Positions 6,881 through 15,132 of a stretch of 64,000 nt of DNA are shown piece after piece (the stretch's first letter is position 1; every line of letters begins with the position of its first letter). The DNA lies in the NCBI GenBank assembly GCA_017412605.1, contig JAFPWY010000009.1, positions 186,001-250,000 on the forward strand, read 5' to 3'. Below the pieces are notes generated by a model. That model worked only from the letters and a program-made list of their open reading frames with translations. It searched no databases and was not told the origin of the DNA. A program made the translations under genes and the position numbers. This DNA is from Fibrobacter sp. Its GTDB lineage: Bacteria > Fibrobacterota > Fibrobacteria > Fibrobacterales > Fibrobacteraceae.

Positions 6881-8365
6881 TCACGGCCGGTCAAGGACTT
6901 GCATACGGGAAACAGCCTCCCGGAATTGCTCTGGAGGCGCCAGCAGCGACACCACCACCCAGCCGTCCTCGTCAAAGTCGAAGAAGAATCCCGGCTGCAC
7001 GAGCACGTGCTTTTCGCGGAGCAGGCGAAGCGTCAATTCCTCGTCGTCCTCCCCCAAGCGGACAACCGCATACCAGCCGCCCAGAACCTCGGGGCAGTAC
7101 TTGGAAGGGAATGACTCACGGAGTGTTTTCCAGTTGGCAAGCAGACGTTCCTTGACACGGGCCTCGTAAGCGGCCGAATTGGCAAGCAAGGGGCGAGCCA
7201 AAGCCTGGGCCGAGGCAGAAACGCTCAAATAGGCATCTTCCACAAACTCGAGGGCAGCCCGGATGGGCTCAAACTGCTCCTCGGGAGCGTAAAATGCCAT
7301 CCAGCCCAACTTGAGTTGTGGGGAACCGACCGTTTTGCTCAGGCCGTTCAACCAGAAAATCGGGCACTTAGGACCGTTGTCACACGAGTTTTCCCTCGCA
7401 GAATTGTCATTGCGAGAGTGCACAGCACTCGAAGCAATCTCCTGCACAGCATTTGAAAGAGATTGCTTCGTCGCTTCGTTCCTCGCAATGACATTTTTAT
7501 TAAAAACATACTGCCAGGTTCGCGAGACTTTGTCGGAGAAAGCATAATCACCGAAGACTTCGTCCACCACGAGAATCAAGTGGTTCTCTTCGCAGAAGCG
7601 GACAGCCTCGTTCCACTCCTCGCGCGAAATGCAGTGGCCCGTCGGGTTATGCGGCGAGACAAGCAACAGGATTTTCGCCTTTTCGGGAGCGGCAAGCAGG
7701 CTGTCGGAATCCAGGACAAAGCGGAAGGAAGATTCCTTAGATTGCTTCGACCTTCGGTCTCGCAATGACGTACAAGGCGAGTGCAGCGAACACGCCTGCG
7801 TGGACATTGCCGAGCCGCGATCGTCATGCGCTCGGCGCATTGACAAAGTTGAGGTGGTCTCCCTATTAGACAGGCTCGAGGTTCGAGGCTCGATGCTCGA
7901 TGTCTCGCGTTTTAGCTTTAGGAAGTATGGAAAACATTCCAGGTGTTCCAGCTGTGCGAGCGTATCGAGCAGCGGGTAGCCCGGCATCGGCGTCAGAATC
8001 ACATCGCCTGGGTCGCAGAACGCCTTGAACAAGACGGAATAAGCCTCGCTCGTACTCGCGGTAAGGATAATCTGACCCGCATCAAAATTGCCGCCACGTT
8101 CGCGATAATATTCCACCACCGCCTCGCGCGCAGACATCCAGCCCGCCGCATCCGGATTCCAACAACCGAAAGATTCGCGACCTTCATCCACAACCGCATC
8201 CAAGTCAATCGGCAAGCCAGCCTTCACCGGGCTACTCACCGTCATGTCGATAAACGGGAGTGTATTGGCACCGGCACATTCCGCAAGCACATTGGCCTTC
8301 GCACGTTCCAGTTCGGCAAAGAACGGAGACGGAGAAAGGTCTTTAGGCAAGCGGGAAGAGAGCAT
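6881..8365 (-). CDS. PLP-dependent aminotransferase (class I/II) with repeat-derived insertions
   Basis: A 494-residue fold-type I aminotransferase; relatives are about 400 residues. The core is recognisable: SSPVKAGLP near the N-terminus, TASTSEAYSVLFKAFCDPGD (PLP phosphate loop region), SPHNPTGHCISREEW, VVDEVFGDYAF (Asp for the pyridine nitrogen) and LSKTVGSPQLKLGW with the Schiff-base Lys. Two segments do not belong to the fold: about residues 153-211 and 292-321. Both are translations of dispersed palindromic repeats (7740-7770 and 7405-7493) that kept the frame. The start at 8365 overlaps the upstream stop by one base (TGATG), which is better than an alternative 12 codons upstream. Substrate is not evident; alanine/aspartate-type is a guess. 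Confidence 0.85.
   Translation of the reverse strand: MLSSRLPKDLSPSPFFAELERAKANVLAECAGANTLPFIDMTVSSPVKAGLPIDLDAVVDEGRESFGCWNPDAAGWMSAREAVVEYYRERGGNFDAGQIILTASTSEAYSVLFKAFCDPGDVILTPMPGYPLLDTLAQLEHLECFPYFLKLKRETSSIEPRTSSLSNRETTSTLSMRRAHDDRGSAMSTQACSLHSPCTSLRDRRSKQSKESSFRFVLDSDSLLAAPEKAKILLLVSPHNPTGHCISREEWNEAVRFCEENHLILVVDEVFGDYAFSDKVSRTWQYVFNKNVIARNEATKQSLSNAVQEIASSAVHSRNDNSARENSCDNGPKCPIFWLNGLSKTVGSPQLKLGWMAFYAPEEQFEPIRAALEFVEDAYLSVSASAQALARPLLANSAAYEARVKERLLANWKTLRESFPSKYCPEVLGGWYAVVRLGEDDEELTLRLLREKHVLVQPGFFFDFDEDGWVVVSLLAPPEQFREAVSRMQVLDRP
7405..7493. repeat. Palindromic repeat element inside the aminotransferase gene
   Basis: Perfect 12-base terminal inverted repeats TGTCATTGCGAG (7405-7416) and CTCGCAATGACA (7482-7493), with nested GAAGCAATCTC (7431-7441) and GAGATTGCTTC (7459-7469). 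On the coding strand it reads through as residues containing ARNEATKQS. Related copies lie at 7740, 12839 and 26047. Confidence 0.85.
7740..7770. repeat. Short copy of the GATTGCTTCG...CGCAATGAC repeat
   Basis: GATTGCTTCG, a small ACCTTCGGT palindrome, then CTCGCAATGACG. It is part of a longer foreign stretch in the aminotransferase reading frame that also holds the heptad-like string GGCTCGAGGTTCGAGGCTCG near 7870. Confidence 0.8.
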
Positions 8366-9627
8366 CAATCCTCGTCCTTGATACAACGAACTGAGAACCA
8401 ATTATACTTAGAATAATCATCAGTTGTACCACAAATTTCATTGGTAATTATCCAATACAGAGATCGGCTAATAGAATATTCCGTTGACGTCCAAAAAAGA
8501 ACTTTTGTGCCAACAAAACTAAAATTATTGGTAAAGTAACCACCAATAGGGAGAGCCGAAAAACCATAGGAATCCGTTGCATTGGGAAATTCTTCAAACC
8601 CTTTCGCAAGCATTGCATTTTGAGATTTTCCCATTGCCGTAAAGAGATGCTGCCATTCTGTGCTCGACGGAATATGCCAACCTTCAGGGCAGATTCCTCT
8701 TGCAGGAATTTTTAATTTACAAGTAAAGTTGTAACCGCAATCTTTCGCATTTGTCGAAAAAACCGCAGGAGTGTCCACAGCGATCATCCAACTATAATAA
8801 CGGCCATATTTTTTACAACTATCTGCCGAGTTGCTTACACATTGTGATAATCCCACAATTCCCAAACTACTATCAGCGTAATTCAAGTTTTCTGCCATCC
8901 ACCATTGACTACCAATTTTGACAGTCTTATAGGTTTGACCATCTCGTTCATCAATCAGCGAGCCGTATTCGCAGTTATCTGCGGTATCCGTCTTGCAAGG
9001 TTTTGCTACAGGAATAGAACTAGAACTGAAGCGAAACTCGCTACTTGACATTGGGCTAATAAAAGTAAAATAGCCGCTTTCACTTGAAGAACTCAAAACA
9101 ATCGATTCATTACTCGAGCTTGACGCCATTGACGAACAAGATGCTTCAGTATCATCATAAGATTCCCTACCATTCGAAGCCGCGGCCTCATCAGCAGAGA
9201 TTGATTCGGTAGAATCCTTACTGCTACTGGATTCTTCCTGCAAGTCGTTCATATCGAGGCAGCGCTCCATAATGCGGTCAAAGAACTCATCGCGATCCAC
9301 ATCCGTATAGGTCGTATCGTCCTCGTCCATGTGGTAGGCATTCATGAACTCCTTGAATTCCACCGTAGATTCATCAATCCAGGAATATTCTTCTGAAATG
9401 TTCGATGTAGAATAAGAAAACTTCCACACATTGTCGGACTTTTTAAAACCGCAAACGGAACCAACCTTGCTACCGCCCTCTTGGCCACTGTCGCTCGACC
9501 CAACTACATTGTTTGAATCACTTGGATTCGACGAATCCTCGCCGCCACATGCGACAATCATGATAGCGAGTGCTAGTGCCAAGACGTAGGCAAAAAATTG
9601 CTTCAATTTTTTCGAATTTAATTCCAT
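8365..9627 (-). CDS. FISUMP-domain lipoprotein
   Basis: A 420-residue lipoprotein. The start at 9627 is preferred because GGAGG lies 12 bases upstream; an earlier ATG would abut it. The signal peptide ends with lipobox IVAC at about residue 27. A Ser/Glu-rich linker (about 125-200) leads to a C-terminal FISUMP domain (about 222-420): TVKIGSQWWMAENLNY, GRYYSWM, CPEGWHIPSSTEWQHL, YGFSALPIGGY, FWTSTEY and FSVRCIKD. This domain is found in many Fibrobacter surface proteins and resembles C-type-lectin/FGE-like folds; its ligand is unknown. The stop overlaps the aminotransferase start. Confidence 0.88.
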   Translation of the reverse strand: MELNSKKLKQFFAYVLALALAIMIVACGGEDSSNPSDSNNVVGSSDSGQEGGSKVGSVCGFKKSDNVWKFSYSTSNISEEYSWIDESTVEFKEFMNAYHMDEDDTTYTDVDRDEFFDRIMERCLDMNDLQEESSSSKDSTESISADEAAASNGRESYDDTEASCSSMASSSSNESIVLSSSSESGYFTFISPMSSSEFRFSSSSIPVAKPCKTDTADNCEYGSLIDERDGQTYKTVKIGSQWWMAENLNYADSSLGIVGLSQCVSNSADSCKKYGRYYSWMIAVDTPAVFSTNAKDCGYNFTCKLKIPARGICPEGWHIPSSTEWQHLFTAMGKSQNAMLAKGFEEFPNATDSYGFSALPIGGYFTNNFSFVGTKVLFWTSTEYSISRSLYWIITNEICGTTDDYSKYNWFSVRCIKDED

Positions 9628-9668
9628 ATCCACTTGCATCCTCCAAAATCAACCCACCACGGCAGGCA

Positions 9669-10016
9669 TTACTTTTTCCGGCGAATGAGCCCTGCCAGCA
9701 CAATGGAGATAATGATTCCCGCGGGGAGCACGACGGCAATCGTCAGGAGTATCAGTTTCTGGAAGTCGGAAAGGCCCTTGAGCGACTGCTTGAAGTTCTT
9801 GAGTTTCGCCTTCAGGCCCTTTTGAGCGCCAACATCGCCAGCGGCTTCTGCATCGGCTTCACCGGCCAAATCTTCGGAACCGGCGAACGCCTCCATTTTC
9901 GGAATCATTGCAAACAACTTAGACGCCGAATCCTTGATAGGCCCGACAAAACCGTCCGCCTTGGCACGGTATTTGTCGTAATGCCTTTTGAAGGGGCGTT
10001 TCAGTTGTTCGAGCAT
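9669..10016 (-). CDS. Small protein with C-terminal membrane anchor
   Basis: A 115-residue protein: a basic N-terminus (LKRPFKRHYDKYRAK), an Ala/Glu/Asp-rich middle, a Lys-rich stretch (KAKLKNFKQSLKGL) and one transmembrane helix (about residues 88-110, LILLTIAVVLPAGIIISIVLAG) with RRKK after it, so most of the chain should be cytoplasmic. Stands between leuA and the FISUMP gene in the same direction. No family recognised. Confidence 0.6.
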   Translation of the reverse strand: MLEQLKRPFKRHYDKYRAKADGFVGPIKDSASKLFAMIPKMEAFAGSEDLAGEADAEAAGDVGAQKGLKAKLKNFKQSLKGLSDFQKLILLTIAVVLPAGIIISIVLAGLIRRKK

Positions 10017-10041
10017 ACGGGCTTCCTTAATTGATTGTCAC

Positions 10042-10066
10042 GGCCCTTCGGCAGGCTCAGGGACCT
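10042..10066. repeat. CCCTTCGGCAGGCTCAGGGACC-type repeat
   Basis: A palindromic GGCCCTTCGGCAGGCTCAGG string followed by GACCT, ending at the leuA stop codon. Similar strings are common dispersed repeats in many bacterial genomes; here it may supply a 3' hairpin for leuA. Confidence 0.6.
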
Positions 10067-11628
10067 TAGGGTTTCTTGTACAACAAGTTTACGCCGCCGA
10101 AGAGGGCGCGCATGTTCGCCTTGAGCGTATCGCTAGAGACACCGCGGCCTTCGACCTCGGTTCCGTTCGCCTTCAGCACGATACGGCTGAGGCCACGGCC
10201 AGCCCACAACTTGTCCTTCTCGGGCACCACGAGCTGGCGGTACTTCACGAGTTCGACCGGCATGCCGATTTCGCGCATGAGCATGAGGGCGGCCTCGATG
10301 GGGCCTTCTGCCGTCACGGATTTCACCAGCGCCTCGCCATCCTTCTTGAAGTGGAAGATAAAGCGGTTCTCGTCGGGAATGACCTCGATGTTGTTGAACA
10401 CCAGGCGTCCGTTCACGTTCACGCGCTGCTCGCGGAACACGTCCAGCACGCGCTCGGCACTGAGTTCGCCTTCCTTTTCGCTGCAGGCCTTCAACACCGG
10501 CTGCAGTTCGGCGGCTTCGGCAAGCGTCATCTTGTAGCCGAACTTCGTGATAATCTCGTACACGGCGGTGCGGCCGCTCTGGCTCGTGAAGCTCAGGGCG
10601 TCGTTCTGGTGGCGGCCGATGATGGAGTAGTCGATCGGGCGGTAGGCGCCCTTCTTCATGTCCTTCGTCTTGGAGGCGCCATCCTGGTGGATGCCGCTAC
10701 GGTGCACAATGGCCTCGGCGCCAATCAGCGGGGCGCGGGAGTAAATGCCGATACCCGACCACTGTGAAATCAAGATGGCCGTTTCGTAGATGCGTTCCAT
10801 GTGCAGGCCGGTCTCTACGCCGGAGTTGTGCAGCGCGACCGCGACTTCGTAAAAATTCGTATTGCCGCAGCGTTCGCCCAGGCCGTTCAGCGCGACTTCC
10901 AGCTGGGTCGCACCCACGAAGAAGCTTTCGACGGTGGCGGCAGTCGCCATGCCCAGGTCGTTGTGGCAGTGCACCGAAATCGTGATGTTCTTAGGCAAAG
11001 CCTCGTACACCTGCTTAATCTGGTTCACGTACAGCGAGGGGCGGTAACGTTCCACCGTGTTCGGCAGGTTGATGGTCGTCGCACCGGCTTCGACTACGGC
11101 CTTCAGCACGTCAATGACAAAATCCATGTTCTCGAGGCAGTCGCCAAAGTGCTCGGCGCTGAATTCCACGTCGCCCTTGCTACCCACGAGCGACTTTGCG
11201 AGCGTCACGCACTTGACGGCCTTTTCCTTGACCTGTTCGGGGGTCAGGTGCAGCACATGCTCCATGGAGAGCGGGCTTGTGGCGAGGAAGGTATGGATAC
11301 GCGGATGCGGGGCAAACTGCACGGCCTCCCAGCAACGCTGGATATCGCTTTCCACGCAGCGGGCCAAACCGGAAACCACGACGCGCTTTGCCACCTCGTC
11401 GCCTTCTTCGGCCATCTTCGCGGTGAGTTGCGCCAATTCCTTGCAAGACTCAAAGTCCATCTCGCTCGAAGCCGGGAAACCGACTTCGGCACCCTGCACG
11501 CCGAGTTTCAGCAGTTGCAGGTAAACATCTTTTTTCTGAGCATTGTTCCAGGGCTTCGGGAGCGCCTGGTTGCCGTCACGCAGCGTGACGTCGTAAAAGA
11601 AGGGTTGTCTTGCGTTATTCTCGTTCAT
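10066..11628 (-). CDS. leuA: 2-isopropylmalate synthase
   Basis: A 520-residue enzyme that joins acetyl-CoA and 2-ketoisovalerate, the first committed step of leucine synthesis. The TIM barrel (about 8-285) opens FYDVTLRDGNQAL, where Arg-Asp of LRDGNQ bind substrate and metal; VHCHNDLGMA carries the metal-binding His pair and LNGLGERCGN the third motif. The linker has RSGIHQDGASK. The last 120 residues resemble the LeuA dimerisation/feedback domain with ALMLMREIG. An AAGGAGAT site precedes the start. A Leu-codon-rich leader peptide and a terminator hairpin lie upstream, pointing to attenuation. Citramalate or homocitrate synthase are less likely alternatives. Confidence 0.88.
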   Translation of the reverse strand: MNENNARQPFFYDVTLRDGNQALPKPWNNAQKKDVYLQLLKLGVQGAEVGFPASSEMDFESCKELAQLTAKMAEEGDEVAKRVVVSGLARCVESDIQRCWEAVQFAPHPRIHTFLATSPLSMEHVLHLTPEQVKEKAVKCVTLAKSLVGSKGDVEFSAEHFGDCLENMDFVIDVLKAVVEAGATTINLPNTVERYRPSLYVNQIKQVYEALPKNITISVHCHNDLGMATAATVESFFVGATQLEVALNGLGERCGNTNFYEVAVALHNSGVETGLHMERIYETAILISQWSGIGIYSRAPLIGAEAIVHRSGIHQDGASKTKDMKKGAYRPIDYSIIGRHQNDALSFTSQSGRTAVYEIITKFGYKMTLAEAAELQPVLKACSEKEGELSAERVLDVFREQRVNVNGRLVFNNIEVIPDENRFIFHFKKDGEALVKSVTAEGPIEAALMLMREIGMPVELVKYRQLVVPEKDKLWAGRGLSRIVLKANGTEVEGRGVSSDTLKANMRALFGGVNLLYKKP

Positions 11629-11694
11629 TTTTTATCTCCTTGCCCGTCCAATAAGGCGGCAAGCTCTTTTTTTGACCTAAAAATAGCAATTTGA

Positions 11695-11730
11695 CCATAA
11701 AAAGAAGCCCGCATCCTCATTGGAGCGGGC
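11695..11730 (-). terminator. Putative attenuator terminator in the leuA leader
   Basis: On the minus strand GCCCGC (11730-11725) pairs with GCGGGC (11712-11707) and is followed by TTCTTTTTATGG. It lies 54 bases after the leader-peptide stop and 66 bases before the leuA ribosome binding site area, where an attenuator is expected. Confidence 0.6.
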
Positions 11731-11783
11731 CTTATGGTTTAAATCCTTGGTTAAAAACTCTAAAAACGTCTTGAACCTATAAC

Positions 11784-11855
11784 TTAAAAACCGGCACGCG
11801 CCCCAGAAGCGCATCCTAGTAGGTTAATAAGTCGTAGACCCAAAATCTTGTTCAT
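11784..11855 (-). CDS. Leu-rich leader peptide of leuA
   Basis: A 23-residue reading frame on the minus strand beginning MNKILGLRLINLLGC and ending with Ala-Ser-Gly-Ala-Arg-Ala-Gly-Phe, then TAA. Five of the first 13 residues are Leu, three of them encoded by CTA, a codon that appears rare in the neighbouring genes; two Ile codons add to this. The Gly-Cys-Ala and Gly-Ala-Arg-Ala ending recalls leader peptides of branched-chain operons in enterobacteria. A hairpin with T-run follows before leuA. It has no ribosome binding site but starts 7 bases after a -10-like TAGATT, so it could be translated leaderless. Confidence 0.6.
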   Translation of the reverse strand: MNKILGLRLINLLGCASGARAGF

Positions 11856-11862
11856 ATAGCCA

Positions 11863-11891
11863 AATCTAACAATCTGCCCGGACTTTGGCAA
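11863..11891 (-). promoter_or_regulatory. Putative promoter of the leuA leader transcript
   Basis: On the minus strand TTGCCA (11891-11886) and TAGATT (11868-11863) are 17 bases apart. The predicted start of transcription falls at or next to the leader-peptide ATG at 11855. The match to consensus is 5/6 and 4/6 by eye. Confidence 0.45.
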
Positions 11892-11917
11892 GAGTCGGCC
11901 AAAATGCGGGGTATAAA

Positions 11918-11952
11918 CAAAAATCCACTGCCGGGGTGACAGTGGACTTTTG
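11918..11952. repeat. Inverted repeat / terminator-like hairpin upstream of the leuA leader
   Basis: AAAATCCACTG and CAGTGGACTTTT form an 11-bp stem with one bulge around CCGGGGTGA. On the minus strand it is followed by TTTTTGTTTAT. No minus-strand gene reads into it. The remaining bases to 12127, before the topoisomerase gene, hold no gene I can support. Confidence 0.5.
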
Positions 11953-12127
11953 CGGCGCTCGACCCGAGGTCCCTACGCTGCTATTGACAAATGTAATCGA
12001 AATTCTCGCAAAAAGACGCTTAGTCATTGTAATATTTGTTTTTACAAAAAACTCCGGACATGTTTAAACAATTGTTTACGCAAGAATAATTTTAGCACCC
12101 GCTCCCCTTATTTTTTACCTTTAAAGC

Positions 12128-15058
12128 GTGATACTCCTCGTTGCCGAAAAACCTTCCGTAGCCAACCAGCACTACCGCCCGATGCTCGAGCGCATCGAGG
12201 GCGAGAAATTTACGCAGGGCGACGGCTGCCTTATCGGCAAGAACCACTGCATCACCTGGTGCGTGGGCCACCTGATTACGCTCGCACCGCTCGACGCCTA
12301 CCCCGGTTTCGAAGGAGGCTGGAGGCTCTCGAACCTGCCGCTTTTGCCCGAAAAGTTCCGCCTGATGGAAATCGAGAGCACCAAAAAGCAGCTGAACGTG
12401 GTGCGCCAGATGATGGAAAAGGCCGACGTGCTCGTGAACGGCGCGGATGCCGGCCGCGAGGGAAACCTGATTTTCGACCTGGTGCTCGACTACACGCCCG
12501 CCTTCAAGCAGAAGCAGATCAAGCGCCTGTGGGTGAACAGCTACGTGGCCAAGGATTTGGACAAGGCCTGGAAGAACCTGGAAGACGCCACCCAGCGCGT
12601 GAACCTGAGCTATGCCGCCCGCCTGCGCCAACGGGCCGACTGGATGGTGGGCCTCAATGCGACACGCGCCTACACGCTTACGGCGGGCCGCGGGAAGATG
12701 ATTTCGGTAGGTCGAGTGCAAACACCGACCTTGAACCTGGTCGTGGAGCGCGATACCCTGGTGGAGCAGTTCAAGGAGCTGTACTATTACAGCGTCGTGG
12801 GGACGTGGAAAGGGTATCAGGCGCAACTAGTGAAACCGGAGATTGCTTCGGGGGACACGCCCCCTCGCAATGACAAGTCCGCACAATCCGAAGGCCTGAA
12901 AGTCGCCGTCTTCGAGAAAGAGGCGGAGGCGAACGCGGTCGTGGAGCGCTGCAAGCCGCCCGCACCGGCGACCATCGCAAAAATCGACACGCAACAGAAG
13001 AAGCAGTTCCCGCAGAAGCCCTTCGACCTCACGGAACTACAGAAAGAAGGCAACAAGCGTTTCAAGTTCAGCGCCCAGCAGGTCTTGGACTGTGCACAGA
13101 ACCTCTACGAAAAGAAGCTCCTCACCTACCCGCGTACCGACTCGCAGTACCTGCCCGACACCATGAAGCAGGAAGCCTACGCGCTCGCCCAGAGGCTCGC
13201 CAGCCCCGAACAGAAGGGCGTGATGCGCAACGAAAGCGAGAACTTCGTCTTCATCAACTCGAGCAAGGTGACCGACCACTTCGCCATCATCCCGACCGGC
13301 GAAACCCCGAACGGGTTGCCCGAAATGGAGCAGAAGATTTACGACTTGGCGAAGGAACGCTTTGTACAGGCTTGGCTGAAGCCGTACGTATGGAGCGAGA
13401 TGGAGGTGATTGTTGAGACGAAAGACGATAGACGAAAGACGATAGAGGGCGTCATCCTGAGTGGCGAAGCCGCGATATACAAGACTAGGGGCTTTAGCCC
13501 CTTAGTCGCGTTAGGTTCGAAGGAGCAGGATCCAGTCCCGACTTTATTCCGCCTGAAGCTCAAGCGGAATGAAGATTTGGGTTTCCGTGCGCTGGTGAAA
13601 GAAGAAAAGAAAAAGACCAGCAAGAAGAAAGGAGATCCCCGCTCGGAGGCGGGGATGACAAGTGCGGGCGACGAGGGCAAGGGTGACAGCGACGAGATTA
13701 CGAACATCGTCGAAGCGTTCCCGGAATGGAGCGTGGGCGACACTTCCCCCTTCGACAGCGTGGAACTGCAGAAGAAAAAGAAGAGCAAGCCCAAGTACTA
13801 CACCGAAGCGACACTCCTTGCCGCGATGAAGACTGCCGGCAAGCAAATCGAGAACGAGGAACTCGCCGAAGCCATGAAGGACCGCGGGCTCGGCACTCCG
13901 GCCACGCAGGCGGGCATCATCGAGACGCTCAAGAAGCGCGGCTTTATTGAGGCGCAGAAGAATTACCTGGTGAGTACCGCCCGAGGCCGCGAAGTCATCG
14001 CACTCATGGACGAGAAGGTGAAATCGCCCGAGATGACCGGCGAATGGGAGTACAAGCTCTCGCAGGTCGAAAAAGGGACGCTCACCCCGGTGGAGTTCCG
14101 TGACGGCATCGTGGAGTACGTGAAGCAGCTCTTTGCGGACCTTCATGCCCGCTATGCCTGCCAGTTCGAGCGCGAGACCGTGACCGAAAAGTTGAATTGT
14201 CCCAAGTGCGGTGGCGCGCTCGAAGTAGCCCCGTGGGGCTACGTGTGCCCGAACGCCGAATGCGGCTTCAAGTTCGGGCACACCGTGGCAGGCAAGATGC
14301 TCGCCCACTCCGAAGTCAAGGCGCTTCTCGCCGGCGAAACCGTCGGTCCGCTTTCCGGTTTCAAGAGCAAGAAGGGCTCCGAATTCTCGGCCAAGCTCAC
14401 GCTCGACAAGGATTTCAATATCAATTTCGCCTTCGAGAGCGACGGCAAGTTCCACGGGCAAAAGACGGATTACAAGTGCCCGCTGTGCGGCAACTTGCTT
14501 GAAGAGAACAAGAATGCGATATTCTGCACCGGGGCCGGAGAATCCGGCGAACCTTGCAACTTCACATTATTCAAGACCATTGCGGGCCACACACTGACTG
14601 CCAAAGAAATTGAAGAACTTTTCAAAAACGGTCGCACTCCGCTCATCCAGAAATTCAAGAGCAAAAAAGGCATCGAATTCGCAGCCACTCTCAAGTGGGG
14701 CGAAGGGGCCGACAAGGGCCGCACCGTATTCGAGTTCCAACACAGGGACCTTCCCTGCCCCGTATGTGGTGACCAGCTCCGCTTCCGCAGTGGCACAGTA
14801 AACCAGGACGGCACCGAAACATCCCAGGCGGCCTACATCTGCATGAACCCGCAATGTGGCTACGGCATCCCGCAAGTGTTCTACCAGCGCAAATTCAGCG
14901 ACGAAGAAGTCGAGGGCCTACTCAAAAACAAGTTCACACCCGTTCTCGAACCATTCAAGAAGAACGAAACCACCTTCCGCGCAGCGCTGGAACTTCGCGA
15001 AGGCGGAAAACTCGCATTCAACAAGCTCACCGTCGAGGTATTACAAGAAAAGCCTTAG
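12128..15058 (+). CDS. topB: DNA topoisomerase III-like type IA topoisomerase
   Basis: A 976-residue type IA topoisomerase starting with GTG. The Toprim domain begins ILLVAEKPSVA and has NGADAGREGNLIF; the catalytic domain has LWVNSYV, SVGRVQTPTLNLVVERD, and the active-site Tyr in KKLLTYPRTDSQYLP (about 338). GLGTPATQAGIIETL is the domain IV motif. After about residue 690 come zinc-ribbon pairs (CPKCGG, CPNAEC, CPLCG, CPVCG, CMNPQC) and three copies of a topoisomerase C-terminal repeat (LSGFKSKKGSEFSA, IQKFKSKKGIEFAA, LEPFKKNETTFRA). Three stretches (about 238-251, 430-472, 501-521) are translations of dispersed repeats inserted in frame. It relaxes or decatenates DNA in the cytoplasm. Confidence 0.9.
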   Translation: MILLVAEKPSVANQHYRPMLERIEGEKFTQGDGCLIGKNHCITWCVGHLITLAPLDAYPGFEGGWRLSNLPLLPEKFRLMEIESTKKQLNVVRQMMEKADVLVNGADAGREGNLIFDLVLDYTPAFKQKQIKRLWVNSYVAKDLDKAWKNLEDATQRVNLSYAARLRQRADWMVGLNATRAYTLTAGRGKMISVGRVQTPTLNLVVERDTLVEQFKELYYYSVVGTWKGYQAQLVKPEIASGDTPPRNDKSAQSEGLKVAVFEKEAEANAVVERCKPPAPATIAKIDTQQKKQFPQKPFDLTELQKEGNKRFKFSAQQVLDCAQNLYEKKLLTYPRTDSQYLPDTMKQEAYALAQRLASPEQKGVMRNESENFVFINSSKVTDHFAIIPTGETPNGLPEMEQKIYDLAKERFVQAWLKPYVWSEMEVIVETKDDRRKTIEGVILSGEAAIYKTRGFSPLVALGSKEQDPVPTLFRLKLKRNEDLGFRALVKEEKKKTSKKKGDPRSEAGMTSAGDEGKGDSDEITNIVEAFPEWSVGDTSPFDSVELQKKKKSKPKYYTEATLLAAMKTAGKQIENEELAEAMKDRGLGTPATQAGIIETLKKRGFIEAQKNYLVSTARGREVIALMDEKVKSPEMTGEWEYKLSQVEKGTLTPVEFRDGIVEYVKQLFADLHARYACQFERETVTEKLNCPKCGGALEVAPWGYVCPNAECGFKFGHTVAGKMLAHSEVKALLAGETVGPLSGFKSKKGSEFSAKLTLDKDFNINFAFESDGKFHGQKTDYKCPLCGNLLEENKNAIFCTGAGESGEPCNFTLFKTIAGHTLTAKEIEELFKNGRTPLIQKFKSKKGIEFAATLKWGEGADKGRTVFEFQHRDLPCPVCGDQLRFRSGTVNQDGTETSQAAYICMNPQCGYGIPQVFYQRKFSDEEVEGLLKNKFTPVLEPFKKNETTFRAALELREGGKLAFNKLTVEVLQEKP
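12839..12875. repeat. GAGATTGCTTCG...CGCAATGACA repeat inside topB
   Basis: GAGATTGCTTCG, a GGGG-ACACG-CCCC mini-hairpin, then CTCGCAATGACA. It is read through in frame as a short SGDTPPRND-containing insert. Same family as 7405, 7740 and 26047. Confidence 0.85.
13415..13535. repeat. Composite repeat insertion in topB
   Basis: It starts with a 14-base tandem duplication (GACGAAAGACGATA twice, near 13417), then GTCATCCTGAG at 13451, the GGGGCTTTAGCCCC palindrome near 13490, and CGAAGGAGCAGGATCC at about 13518. It is translated in frame as about 40 extra residues. Confidence 0.7.
13634..13660. repeat. Palindromic GATCCCCGC...GCGGGGATGACA repeat in topB
   Basis: ATCCCCGC (13635-13642) pairs with GCGGGGAT (13649-13656), followed by GACA. 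Read through in frame as GDPRSEAGMTS. Confidence 0.75.
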
Positions 15059-15132
15059 AATTCGCAATTATAACTGAAATTCAGAAGGTTTTTTCATATA
15101 TTTAACCAAAGGGACCGGGTAAGGAAGGAATC

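Noticed and set aside
7405-7493. Insertion sequence in the aminotransferase
   Set aside because: The element is only 89 bases, has no transposase and leaves the reading frame open, so it is a short palindromic repeat.
11690-11990. T-box or leucine riboswitch upstream of leuA
   Set aside because: No T-box sequence (TGGNACCGCG-like) was found; a leader peptide explains the region better.
11885-12067. A 60-codon plus-strand frame upstream of topB
   Set aside because: It crosses the inverted repeat and the leuA leader promoter and shows no coding character.
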